Below are positions 43,341 to 56,753 of a stretch of 64,000 nt of DNA, piece by piece. The notes under the pieces are model-generated. The model saw only the letters and a list, made by a program, of their open reading frames with translations, searched no databases and was not told the origin of the DNA. How positions within the stretch are numbered: position 1 is the stretch's first letter; every line of letters starts with the position of its first letter. The translations under genes were made by a program, and so were the position numbers. The DNA comes from Oncomelania hupensis (lineage: Eukaryota > Mollusca > Gastropoda > Littorinimorpha > Pomatiopsidae): the NCBI GenBank assembly GCA_036898135.1, contig CM072515.1:16005531-16069530 (forward strand). The letters run 5' to 3'.

Positions 43341-44066
43341 TATAAGGGTGTAATGTTTTGACGGTTTAACAGATTTTGGTTTTCTGTGGTCCTGATTCGG
43401 TTCCGCCTTGGTAGTCCGCTAGACCCTGTATTACCTGTAAGCATTTTCTGTATAGTGCTCCTAGCAATGTTCCCGATTAAGCACAGTGGTGCATTAATTA
43501 CGCACCAAATACGAAAACTGATGCAGAAAAGTTTGTTTGTGTGCGTCCACATTTTTTCCAAATCGCTGAAGTAGCAATCGTGATAAATGAGTGTCCAACT
43601 AATTCACGCTAAGCCCACATCGAAGACTTCCATAGCCGACCATTCAGTGTTGTATCGCGAGTTGTCGTCCTTTAAAATCGAAGGTGCGAGCAATGTGTAC
43701 TTCCAGTATGCATTTATATCGCTGCTGAAATGGTTTTCCTTCCCTGACAAACCAAATTGTGGAATCTCAAAATTTAGAAAAGGACTCGTACACCTTATTT
43801 AATTGTTTTGGATGGATTGTAATTGTTTTGTTGTTGATGATGATTAGAATGGTAAAGACAACAATACTGTTGCTGATGGGGATGATAAATCCAAATATTT
43901 GTTTTGTGACAACAAGTATGTTGCATAATGTACTTCTTAATTCTTGAGTAAGTTTAACTTTATATTGTGTATTGGGGAAATCAGTTTAACTTTTGATTGT
44001 ATTTTTGACTCAAATGCATTGAAATGTATGTTGATGTTACTGTACTTACCCAAAAAACTTATGTTT

Positions 44067-44068
<2 letters not shown>

Positions 44069-44143
<75 letters not shown>
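44069..44143. repeat. (CT)n microsatellite
   Basis: About 75 bp of CT with one ttt interruption. Confidence 0.95.
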
Positions 44144-44146
<3 letters not shown>

Positions 44147-44261
44147 CTTGGGGTCATGAGCAATCTTGCCACTGTAGATTGTTCTAACCTATAAAGGGAA
44201 AAGTGAAAGCCCCAGTTGAAAACCTGTCTTTCCTTTATAGGCATGACCGATTCACTGCGGC

Positions 44262-44845
44262 AACAGTACCCCCGTTGGAGTGCCGGGGGTTTCAGTATAA
44301 ATAGTATCCCCACTTTCTGGAAATTTAGTGCTTTAAATTCCCACTGTCGCTGTCTTCCTCATTTGCTCTTTCCCATTCCTGCTCTGTCCTATCACTCTGC
44401 TATACTATCTTCTTCTTCGCTTGATCAATGACCTACCTTTTTTCTTGAAAACTCTTCCTGGACAAGACTCCTTGTTTGTGTATGGGGTCTGCTGGATCAG
44501 CTTGGGAGTATTGGACGCTTTCTGCCGGGTGGTCACTAGGGCTTCCTATGATGTTATTATTTAGCAATATAGGCATTTTATATGTATGTGTTTTGTTGAT
44601 AATTTATAATGATGTTTGTATGCTATTTTGTTTTTGTAACCGGGGGTTCGATTAGTTGGGGTAAAGCCTCAGCCGTCCCCTGAGTGGGATGTCTTTATTG
44701 TAAAGTGACTGGCCGGTGGAGGGCATACAGTTTTCCCACTAGGGTTGTTTCAGCAGATCTTTTATGCGGATCGGGGGTTGTCCGGTCCTGATTTGGCTCG
44801 GAAGAGTCCGCTGGACCTAAAGCAACAATCAACCAATCAATCAAT
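44262..44845 (+). mobile_element. LINE 3' end, copy 2
   Basis: Same sequence as 47.2 kb (gggggtttcagtataaatag; tcctgatttggctcggaag). The tail here is (AATC)n. Confidence 0.78.
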
Positions 44846-44847
44846 CA

Positions 44848-45540
44848 ATCAATCTCTCTCTCATGAAGCAAAGTCTGTTTTTCAAAGAGCCTTGAACTTG
44901 CTTGATCTTTATATAAATGAAGCGATTGGAGTGTTTAATAATTTTGTCAACCAGAAAGCTGAGTGTATGAAGAGGAGACTTATTGTTGGCGAGACGAGCA
45001 ATTGTGCATGGTTTGATAGGGAGTGTTCGGATGAAAGGAGAAATGTACGAAAATTACTTAGACAATTTAAAAAACATCCTACTTGTGAAAAGAGACAAAG
45101 CTACTGTAGAGCACGTAGGGAATATAAGAATTTCATATGTAGAAAAAAGAAGTTGTTTAATGATACTCAGTTCAATAAATTGATTTCATCGATAGGCAAC
45201 CAGCAGGTGTTTTGGCAAGAAATTAGTAGGTTGTTTGGCAGACGAACTCAGCCAAAAAATGACATTACTATCGATGCATGGTATGAACATTTCAATGCTG
45301 TTTTAGATACGGATGATGAACATTTAGGTGGGGACCCAGACTTTGTTCAAAACTATGAAGAAGTTTTAGACAGACTAATTACAAGAGATGAAGTTTTACA
45401 AGCTATTTGGAAGTTAAAGCGTGGTAAATCTCCTGGACCAGACGGGCTTATTGGCGAATTTTTTAAATATGCTGGTAGCAGTGTTATAGATTTCTTAGTG
45501 AAATTATTTAATAAATTGTTTTTGACTCAAATACATTGAA
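44848..45540 (+). pseudogene. LINE ORF fragment (endonuclease-RT linker and start of RT)
   Basis: Open for about 230 codons: CAWFDRECSDERRNVRKLL, CRARREYKNFICRKKK, then the RT entry LKRGKSPGPDGLIGEFFKYA. These are standard linker and RT-1 motifs of CR1/L2/Jockey-type elements. It stops where the downstream 71-bp repeat begins, so both endonuclease and catalytic RT are missing. Confidence 0.75.
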
Positions 45541-45599
45541 ATGTATGTTGATGTTACTGTACTTGCCCAAACAACTTATGTTTTGACTCACATTCATAT

Positions 45600-46343
45600 T
45601 CACTCACCCACCGCCACCCCTGCCCACTACCCCCCACCCCCCACCCCATCCAAAAAGAAGAAAGTCTATATTTTTGCAAATCTGTGCGAAATGTGTCCTA
45701 AATTAGTCCAACTATGACATGTTAATAAAAATTGTGTCCATCGGTCCGTCTGTGTGTGCGTCGGTCCGTCTGTCTGTCCGCCATCTGTGCAAAACTTGCA
45801 AGTGGATTAATATCTAAGAACCTATTTCAACTATCACAACTAAACTTCTTAAAATGGTGTATACTTATGAGACCTTATAAAGGATCAGTGAATTAATGAC
45901 TTCACCTCAAGATCAAGGTCACAGGGTCAACAATTATTAGTTGTTTTTTTAATGACAATTGTTCACACAGTTTACTCTTTTTTTTCTAGGTTATTAGTAT
46001 TGAACTTATGATTCTTTGATGCATAATAGATATCAACGACCATGGACTATGAGATATATAAAGTCCAGACTTGTTAAATTTAGAGATGATAGATTAATCG
46101 GGTATACATGTTCCCTTTTTGCTTTGATCTTGAAGGTCAAGGTAATTTTAGGCCTCGCAAAAACATACAAAATTAGGTCATTGTACAGTGGAATGGCTAT
46201 TTATTTAACCCATAGTATGCAACAATATTGGGTTATTTGATCAGACATGCATGAAGTCACATGAAGATCAAGGTCATCCCAAGGTCACCGTTGTTTTGGG
46301 CATAATACAACTTTTGCTGTAGTTTATTTGATTTGGAGCCGGT
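45600..46343. other. Repeat-derived spacer
   Basis: Polypyrimidine (45,605-45,650), then the 'ccgtctgtgtgtgcgtcggt' and 'gatcaaggtcacagggtc' dispersed repeat. No gene. Confidence 0.6.
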
Positions 46344-46355
46344 CATCTCAAAGTC

Positions 46356-46608
46356 GGGGGTGTCGGATAGCGCAGTGGTTGGAGCACTCGCTACTGTGTC
46401 GCAAGTTAAGCGGTTAGCACTTGGATGGGTGACCGCAAAACGTGAAGCGACAAATAACAACGCCCCCAGTTGAGGGGGAAGGTAAAGCAGCGAGGGAGAG
46501 AGATGGGCATCACCCTCATTACGCTGGCCCAAGATAAGTGTGATCTCCAACATCACGCTCCCCTACGGCCACAAGGCTATGGGACTACCTTTAGCTTTTT
46601 ACCTTTAC
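46356..46608 (+). mobile_element. Complete SINE with tRNA-like A box and 5S-rRNA-like head
   Basis: 253 bp bounded by a perfect 12-bp target duplication (catctcaaagtc at 46,344-46,355 and 46,609-46,620). The head has a tRNA A-box context (tagcgcagtggttggagc). Then aagttaag, ggttagcac and ttggatgggtgaccgc (46,403-46,436) match the internal promoter part of animal 5S rRNA, minus about 11 bases. The body includes a self-complementary cgcccccagttgagggg; the end is ctttttacctttac. Inserted in the 'AAGGTCA' repeat. Confidence 0.85.
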
Positions 46609-47159
46609 CATCTCAAAGTCATGATAGAAAGATCAAAGTCGGTATTACTTTGAATTTTAATGCCACGTATCATTTTGTTTTTCTGGGCACTCATTTTCAT
46701 GTTAAATATTGTGAGTTCTTAAAGGAACATGTGAGTCATATTTAGTTTGTCCTTCTAGTTAGATTTCTGCAAATCTGTGCGAAATAAATCTTAAATAGTC
46801 TAATAATAATAATGATATCCAAAGAAATATCGGTCTGTCCATCCCACAGGCGCTTGTACCTTGACTTGCGAATGCCTATGCCTGTGACGTGTCTTTTGTG
46901 TGTCCAGATACAAGTCTGTGGTGCATCCCCTCTGTGCAAACACTGTAACCTAGTTGATTACGCTGAACCTATGTCTTTGTACTGTAACCTGGCTAATTAC
47001 ACGAAACCTATTTTTGACTCACATGTATAACAATGTGAGTCTATGAACCCAAAACTCAAGTGTCTCGATTTGTGCAAATTTGCGCGATATAGTCTGAAAT
47101 AGTCAGTCCAAAAATGAAATCCAAACAAATGCTTGTCCGTCCGTCTGTCACTCCCGTTG

Positions 47160-47795
47160 GGGTTATGTTATGTTATGTTATATCAGTTTATAGTCCCCTC
47201 TCTTCCCGATAAGGATTTTCAGAGAGGAGACTCTTGGGTGCCGGGAGTTTCAGTATAAATAGTATCCCCACTTTCTGGAAATTTAGTGCTTTAAATTCCC
47301 ACTGTCGCTGTCTTTCTCATTTGCTCTTTCTCATTCCTGCTCTGTTTTATCAATCTGCTATACTATCTTCTTCTTCGCTAGACCAGTCACCTACCTTTTT
47401 TCTTGAAAACTCTTCCGGGACAAGACTCCTTATTTGTGTGTTGGATAAGCTTGGGAATATTGGACGCTTTCTGCCAGTTGGTCACTAGGGCTTGATATGA
47501 TGTTATTATTTATCAATGTAGGCATTTTATATATATGTGTTTTGTTGATATTTTGTAATGATTGTATTCTATTTTGTTTTTGTAAATGGGGGTTCGATAA
47601 ATTAGTGTATAGCCTCAACGTCCCCTGCGTGGGATGTCTTTATTATAAAGTGACTGGCTGGTGGAGTGCCTTCAGTTTTACCACTAGAGTTGTTTCAGCA
47701 GATCTTTTATGCGGATCAGGGGTTGTCTGGTCCTGATTTGGCTCGGAAGAGTCCGCTGGACCTAAAGCAATAATCATGTCATGTAATGTAATGTC
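47160..47795 (+). mobile_element. LINE 3' end, copy 3
   Basis: Nearly the same as copy 2 (tgccgggagtttcagtataa to tccgctggacctaaagcaat). The tail is (ATGTA)-like; a gttatgttatgtta tract lies at the 5' side. Confidence 0.77.
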
Positions 47796-50257
47796 TGTCT
47801 GTTTTATACCTGGTAGGTTGTATTTAGAGCTACGAGTGGTCGAAATGTATCAGTGATTGAATTACTTACAGTCAAGTTCACAGTGTCAACAATGTTAGTC
47901 AAATATGACAATTAATAGTACACTTTTTTGCTCTTGTTTTCATGTGTGAACACAAATGTAGTTTAAAGATTTGCAAATATATAACTGTATCTGGAAAAAA
48001 ACACCATTTGAAATTATTTCCATATTGTTCTTGTTGCTTCTAGCATTTATTCATTGTTCAAAGTTACAGTACTTGACCTGTAAATTTAGATCGCCTGTTG
48101 ATTTTGTTTCATCTGAATAAAAGAGGAAATGTATGTCAATTGTTTGATGATGTGTTTATACAGAAACAAAATAACACAAACCAGATCAATTGTATGACAG
48201 CGCAGACACTAACATGCTGACTCGGGCACTGAATACTTATGCTTGTTTGTTGTTTGTAATGTAATGGTGGTGGTGAATCAACATATGTTGTCATTCAAGC
48301 ACGACAAACATATTAAAGTAAATCACAACCTTTTACTTTCAGAATTTTACTTCCACTGTATCCTGTATTCCCACAAACAATTTACATACTGTAAAACCTC
48401 CAGTGTCTGTCTCTCCAGTATACCTCGCCTATTGTGTGACCTGTATTTATGACTGATAAGTTTACTTATAATATGAATTACACCTTTGTAATGGAGCGAT
48501 CCTTTCTGACTGGTTTATAGAGTATAGGCTAAATTGAACAAACAAACAAAAACAACAAAATAAACAAAGGAAAAAAGATACTACAGATTCGTTTACAATT
48601 CGTTAATAAAAGTTTGAAATAGTTTGCTTTTGAATGAGTGGCATGTGTGCCTTGCCTCTCTGTTTCCGTTGTAATGTAATCCCTTTAATATAAAATTCTC
48701 TCTTGAAATAATTTACTTTTGATCTGAACAAGTGGTATGTGTGCTTTGTCTCTCTGTTTAATTTATCATACCCTTCTATTATAAGATCACATTTGGAGTG
48801 CATTTTGCAAGATCACATATTGGAGGTTCCAATGTAATAGATAAAGCACATTAACAACAATTTGATAATATGAAACAACCGCTATGCAACATTATGAACA
48901 AAAGTAAAACATTGACGCAAAATAACTAACCAACAGCAATAACAATCCTCACAGAACATTGTGTTAGAAGAGACTAATAATAATTAATCATATCAATCTG
49001 CGGGGGAAGAATGATGCTATGATATGTTCAGATAGGTAGAAAAATTAACGTTTAAAAGTCACATCTGCTCGGTGTTTATTTTCAAATTACATGTACATAC
49101 ACTATATAATGCTGCTATGCTTATTTATCATTTATATATAATTTAATTACCAAAAAAAACCATCTTACATAATGAGTATTGCAACAGATAATTTTCATAA
49201 TTGGAAACACTGTAACGTACTTGTGAGGTAGTTCCTGTTGACCTCATGAATATTCATGCAGTTATACCTCACAACATAAGCACAAGGCTCCCATTTTCAA
49301 AGTAACCGGTTTGGCCTCATTCTTGATGAAAAACATTCGTCACTGCTCGGCAATTATGTTAAAACTGCCCAAAGTCAGCATAACCTAATATTACGTGAAA
49401 TATGCTATGTAGTGTATGTACCCCACAACGATGCTAAAAATGTGCCTACCACACAACGTTGGGTAGGTAGGCATGGGTGTGTGTGTTTGTGTGTGTGCAG
49501 TGCCTGTGTTATTGTAGAGACCTAGGTTTGTAGCAATGTCTTGACACCTGGGTGCCCACCTTGATACAATGCGACATTTGTGCCCCCCCCCCCCCCCCAC
49601 TCTCCCCTCAAAAAAATATGGAAGAGAGAGAGAGAGGGCGGGGGGAAAGGAAGAGGGGGAAGTGTAATTGTTTGTTGGGTGGTTTTTAATCTTTACGTTA
49701 GTTTTTTACAGTACTATTTTCGAGTTATTACTATTTTATTACAGTAAATACATGTAGACAATCGTGAAATAAAACAATCTTACGTTATATTCGCATATCA
49801 AAAATTCGTAAATTGACAAGCTTCGATTTCAAAAAGGAAAAACGCAAAGATGGAGGTAAATAATTGTTAATCTTCTTTTAAATAATTCATTTAAAACTTG
49901 GCAAGTATATCATGAAACATGAGGCTTAGTGTAAGTGCGAGTAAATGTGGTATGCTTGTATGCTGTTTGTCTGTGTTGTCACCACAATTATTGGGAAGGA
50001 TGTTTGTCATATGACTGTTTTGTGTGTTTTTTAAATTATACTGTTTCGTTATTTTATTAGGAAGTGTGTGATGATTGTGTGGACTTTCCTTGTATGTATT
50101 TCGTCAGTATTTTAACGTTCCACTTCCCCATTGAAAGATTAAGATTCATAACCCAATCAATCAATAAACTTGAAGAAGATGTGACTAGAACAAAACACCA
50201 TCTTCTATTTTCCACAACCACAAGAAGTCGATTAAAACACAAATGTAAAATTTGATT
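47796..50257. other. Spacer, mostly unassigned
   Basis: 49,215-49,470 is a 'GAGGT' repeat. 48,610-48,800 has two copies of a (cattt)gaa..agtggcatgtgtgc-type phrase. Poly-C at 49,584-49,599. A 63-codon open stretch at 50,064-50,255 has no supported family. Confidence 0.5.
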
Positions 50258-52585
50258 TATTTGTCCATATGTCCATGGCACAGTCCCGGCGGGGAGCATC
50301 ACAACCAGATTTAACATCAACATTGGCAGGACACGCACTTTTTCAGGAGCAGACATCGGAAGTAACCACGATCTCCAAGATAATGTCTTTCCGGCTTCAC
50401 TTGAAGAGTGTAAACACAGCAGTGCACTAGACTGAAGTTCGACCTGGACAAACTGCAAGACCCGGAGGTGGCAGAAATATTTCAGGCCACAATTGGAGGG
50501 GAATTTGCATCACTGCTCATTTTGGGAGCTGGCGAAGTAGATGTCAACACCATGACCACCACCTTCAACTCAGCTGTGACAGATGCCGCCACGGAGATCC
50601 TTGGAAAGCACCGGCCAAAGAAGAAGCTGTGGACCACACCTGAACTTTTGGACCTGCGTGATAAACGAAGAGAGATGAAAAAGAAAAAAACGCCTCACAG
50701 GGAGCTGCTGCCTACCGAAAAATCAACAATGACATCCAAAAAGGCATGCGCACAGCAAAGAAGAACTGGATAGAAGATCAATGCCAGGAAATAGAGAACA
50801 GTCTGAACAAGAACAACAGCAAGAAGGCCTACCAGACTGTGAAGCGGCTGACAAGTGATAAACAGCCCAAGGTCTCCACGATCCAAAGCAAGTCTGGCAT
50901 ATGCCTTACAGAAGAACAAGAAGTCTTGGACAGATGGACAGAGTACTGCTCTGACCTTTACAACCACAAACCAAACGGAAATCCATCATTTCTAGCATGT
51001 CCTGAGAACAGAGAAGAAGAAGAAATAATCCCAATTCTCCGTGAAGAAGTTGAGGCAGCAGTGCAATCGCTGAAGAAGGGGAAGTCAGCGGGAGTGGACA
51101 ACATACCCGCTGAACTGCTTCAAGCAGGAGGAGAAGCGATGATTGACGCACTCACCATTATCTGTAACAAGATCTGGCAGAGTGGGGAGTGGCCTACATA
51201 ATGGGCCCAGTCTCTTGTCATCACTCTTCCCAAAAAAGATAACCTTCAGGAATGTGAAAATAACCGCACCATCAGTTTCATCAGCCATCCCAGCAAGGTT
51301 CTCCTGAAAATAATACTCAACAGGTTGAAACCCCAAGCTGAACAAATCATAGCTGAAGAACAAGCAGGATTCAGGGCAGGGCGAAGTACCACTGAAAAGA
51401 TTTTCAACCTCAGAATAATCTGCGAGATATATCTACAGCACCATCAACATCTATATCATGTGTGCGTAGACTTCAAAAAGGCGTTTGACCGAGTCTGTCA
51501 TGCAGCTCTGTGGGCAACCATGAGAGTGTACAACATCAGCCCTAAAATTATTGAAGTCATCAAAAGCCTATATGACAAGGCTACCAATGCAGTCCTCTAC
51601 AACAGCGCCATCGGAAACTGGTTCAGAACAACAATCGGTGTACGTCAGGGATGCCTACTCTCTCCAACACTCTTCAACATCTTCCTAGAGCGCATCATGT
51701 CAGATGCCCTTGCAGATCACGAAGGCACAGTCAGCATAGGGGGAAGAGCAATCTCCAACCTTCGTTTTGCGGATGACATTGATGGATTGGCTGGAGAGGA
51801 ACAAGAACTTGAACAGCTGGTAGTAGGTACAGAGGCTTGACACCACCTCCAGAGCTTATGGAATGGAAATAAGTGCAGAGAAGCCCAAAATTGTGACCAA
51901 CAACACCAATGGCATCAACACGGACATCAAAGTCCAAGGCCAATCCCTCAACACAGTGCATAGCTTCAAATATTTAGGAGTCATTGTATCAGACAATGGG
52001 TCCCGACAGGAAGTCCTCTCCAGGATCGCACAAACAACAGCTGCCCTGGCGAGGGTGAAGGTAATTTGGAAAGACAGGACCATCGGTCTACACTCCAAGG
52101 TAAGACTGCTGCGCTCCCTTGTCATCTCTATCTTCCTCTACGCTTGCGAAACATGGACCCTCACAGCAGATCTACAACGAAGCATACAAAGCATGGAGAT
52201 GAGGTGCTACAGAAGACTTCTGGGCATTTCCTATACCCAGCACATCACCAACGACGAAGTCGGACAGATCATCACACAAGCCATTGGACAACACGATGAC
52301 CTGCTCACAGTGATGAAAAAACGGAAACTCCGATGGTATGGCCACGTCACCAGATCATCAGGTCTTGCAAAGACCATCCTGCAAGGCACAGTGCAAGGAA
52401 GTAGAAGAAGAGGGAGACCGAGAAAAAAGAGGTGGGAGAACAACATTCGAGAATGGACTGGTTTGACACTGAGCGGAACCATCAGGGTTGCTGAGGACAG
52501 GGAGAGATGGAGTATGCTGGTTAAACGATCATCTGTGGTGCCCTTACGACCTCCGAGTTACGGGATAGGTAGGATAGGATAGAAG
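50258..52585 (+). pseudogene. RTE-like LINE, longest copy (endonuclease end to 3' tail)
   Basis: Begins in the end of the endonuclease (frame broken, 50,270-50,460). Next is the linker (QATIGGEFASLLILGAGE; RTAKKNWIEDQCQEIE), then RT blocks LKKGKSAGVDNIPAELLQ, EEQAGFRAGRSTTEK, VCVDFKKAFDRVCH, GVRQGCLLSPTLFNIFLERI and catalytic LRFADDIDGLAGEE near 51,760-51,800. The C-terminal region is in another frame (51,863-52,582). Lesions: TAA at about 51,199, frame shifts near 50,745 and 51,830. Tail (GGATA)n. Reference copy for the fragments at 14.0, 37.6, 41.3 and 55.3 kb. Confidence 0.87.
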
Positions 52586-52935
52586 AAACAAGTCTCATGT
52601 TTTATATCTTTTCTTTCTAATTTGAACGCACCAATCTTTGGACTTACTGGGAGCCCCTGTGACAAGACGGTCATCATTGTGGAGTTTCCCACTTTAACTT
52701 TTGTTTTGCAATTGCTCTGTCGCTAGCATTACTGAGTTGCATTGGTTTTATTCTACTACATTTAAGATCAAAGATCTGCTGAATGTGGTAACTATAGGCT
52801 ATACTGTTCGAGATCTGGTGTGCAGGAAATAGTTCTGCCTGTATTGGACCCCCTCTGACCAACAAAAGCAACACATTTCGTACATAACAATTTGGGTGTG
52901 CGTGAGTGCAGACGTTTTGGGTATACAGGGGAAAC

Positions 52936-55276
<2,341 letters not shown>

Positions 55277-55706
55277 CCTATCCTATCCTATTCCGTAACT
55301 CTAAGGTCGTTGGGGCATCACAGTTGATCGTTTAACCAGCGTACTCCATCTTTCTCTGTCCTCAGCAACCCTTATGGCTTCGCTCTGTGTCAAACCAATC
55401 CATTCTCGAATGTTGTCCTCACACCTCTTTTTCTGTCTCCTCTTCTGCCTCCTTTCACTATGCCTTGCAGAATGGACTTTGCAAGGCCTGATGCTCTGTG
55501 ACGTGGCCATACCATCAGAGTTTCCGTTTCTTCACCTCTGTGAGCATGTCATCATGCTGTCCAATGGCTTGTGTGGTGGTCTGTCGGACTTCGTTGTTGG
55601 TGATGTGCTGCGTATAGGAAATGCCCAGAAGTTTTCTGTAATACCTCATCTCCATGCTTTGTATTCTTTGTTGTAGATATGCTGTGAGAGTCCATGTTGC
55701 GAAACG
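55277..55706 (-). pseudogene. RTE-like LINE 3' fragment
   Basis: Minus strand: RIQSMEMRYYRKLLGISYT, VKKRKL and RCEDNIREWIGLTQSEAIRV in broken frames, ending at a degenerate (GGATA)n tail. It lies just 3' of the Ig-like receptor gene. Confidence 0.78.
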
Positions 55707-55994
55707 TGGGCCTTCTTGTTTTAAAACGGTGTATTGCCTGCGTACTGTGATGTGTAAGTTGTATTTGGAATGCACTCATTTGGAATGGCTTGTAAGTCTA
55801 TTAAAGAAAGTATAGCTTAATGAATAAATAATTTTTCACTTGACTTGTCACGATTCATGTTTAATTTAGTTTTTAGTAATCAGTCAATGCTTGATCGTAG
55901 GTCAGGAAACCGGGCTGTATAAATTCTCGTTGTTAATATTAACAGAGAAGGTCAATCCAATGCCAATCTTGGCGAATGTAGACTGATTGTGGAT

Positions 55995-56409
55995 CTATGT
56001 TTGGTGAGTTGGCACAGTGGTGGCTGTGTCATAGATGTTGTCCACCACTTTGACCGGCAGCTTCCCCGTGGACGTTCTGCACAGCGAGGCATAGGTGGTA
56101 TCCTGGCCAGCACCCCATTCACCTCCCATATGGTCGTAAAGGGTCTCTGCGACGTCAGCATTGGCGGTCTGTCTGTGGTGGTTCAGCGTGCCGTAGTCGT
56201 CGGGGATCGGAGCGCTGTGTGGAGAATGACTAGGACCGCTGACCACGCCGTTGTGCCCCCTGTGCCCCTGCCTTACCGCCTGACCATTGTCGCCCGCTGA
56301 CGTCAGTGCCAGGTCGGACTGACGTGGTGGTGACGTCAGTTCCACTATCTCCACGTACTGTCCTTCTTCCTCCGTGCAGTTTGTTCGTGCTTGATTCGCC
56401 TTGGGCGCT
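55995..56409 (-). CDS. Ig-like receptor exon: cytoplasmic tail and stop
   Basis: Acceptor gttatgttgtttcag. One base completes the Arg codon begun in the membrane exon. Stop TAG at 55,995-55,997. Confidence 0.8.
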
Positions 56410-56658
56410 CTGAAACAACATAACAATAGGCTTACTTCAGCTTAGCCTTACCGCACTAAGCATTGCCCAGCTGTAGTGTAACAGTTGATATCACATTGGT
56501 TACAATGTCGCAGCTATTGTTGCATCACAAGAGACTTCAGATAAAGTATTTAATGCCTCATGTATATAGAATAGAGTCGTCTGGGGATAGCAGGGGCGGA
56601 TCAGTTAGTTTTTGGGGGGGGGGGTTTCCAAAATTCGTATAAAAAAAATTAAATAAAT

Positions 56659-56753
<95 letters not shown>

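Larger units (their letters stand above)
44002..45590. repeat. 71-bp direct repeats bracketing LINE pieces
   Basis: 44,002-44,072 and 45,520-45,590 share ttgactcaaat[g/a]cattg through acttatgttttgactc with few differences. They enclose a (CT)n tract, a LINE 3' end and a LINE ORF fragment. Confidence 0.8.

Noticed and set aside
46372..46445. Functional tRNA gene
   Set aside because: A box present but no cloverleaf and no proper B box; it is the head of a SINE.
50064..50255. 63-codon ORF before the RTE-like LINE (VCDDCVDFPCMYF)
   Set aside because: Preceded by an acceptor-like ttattag but no matching donor, family or partner exon found.
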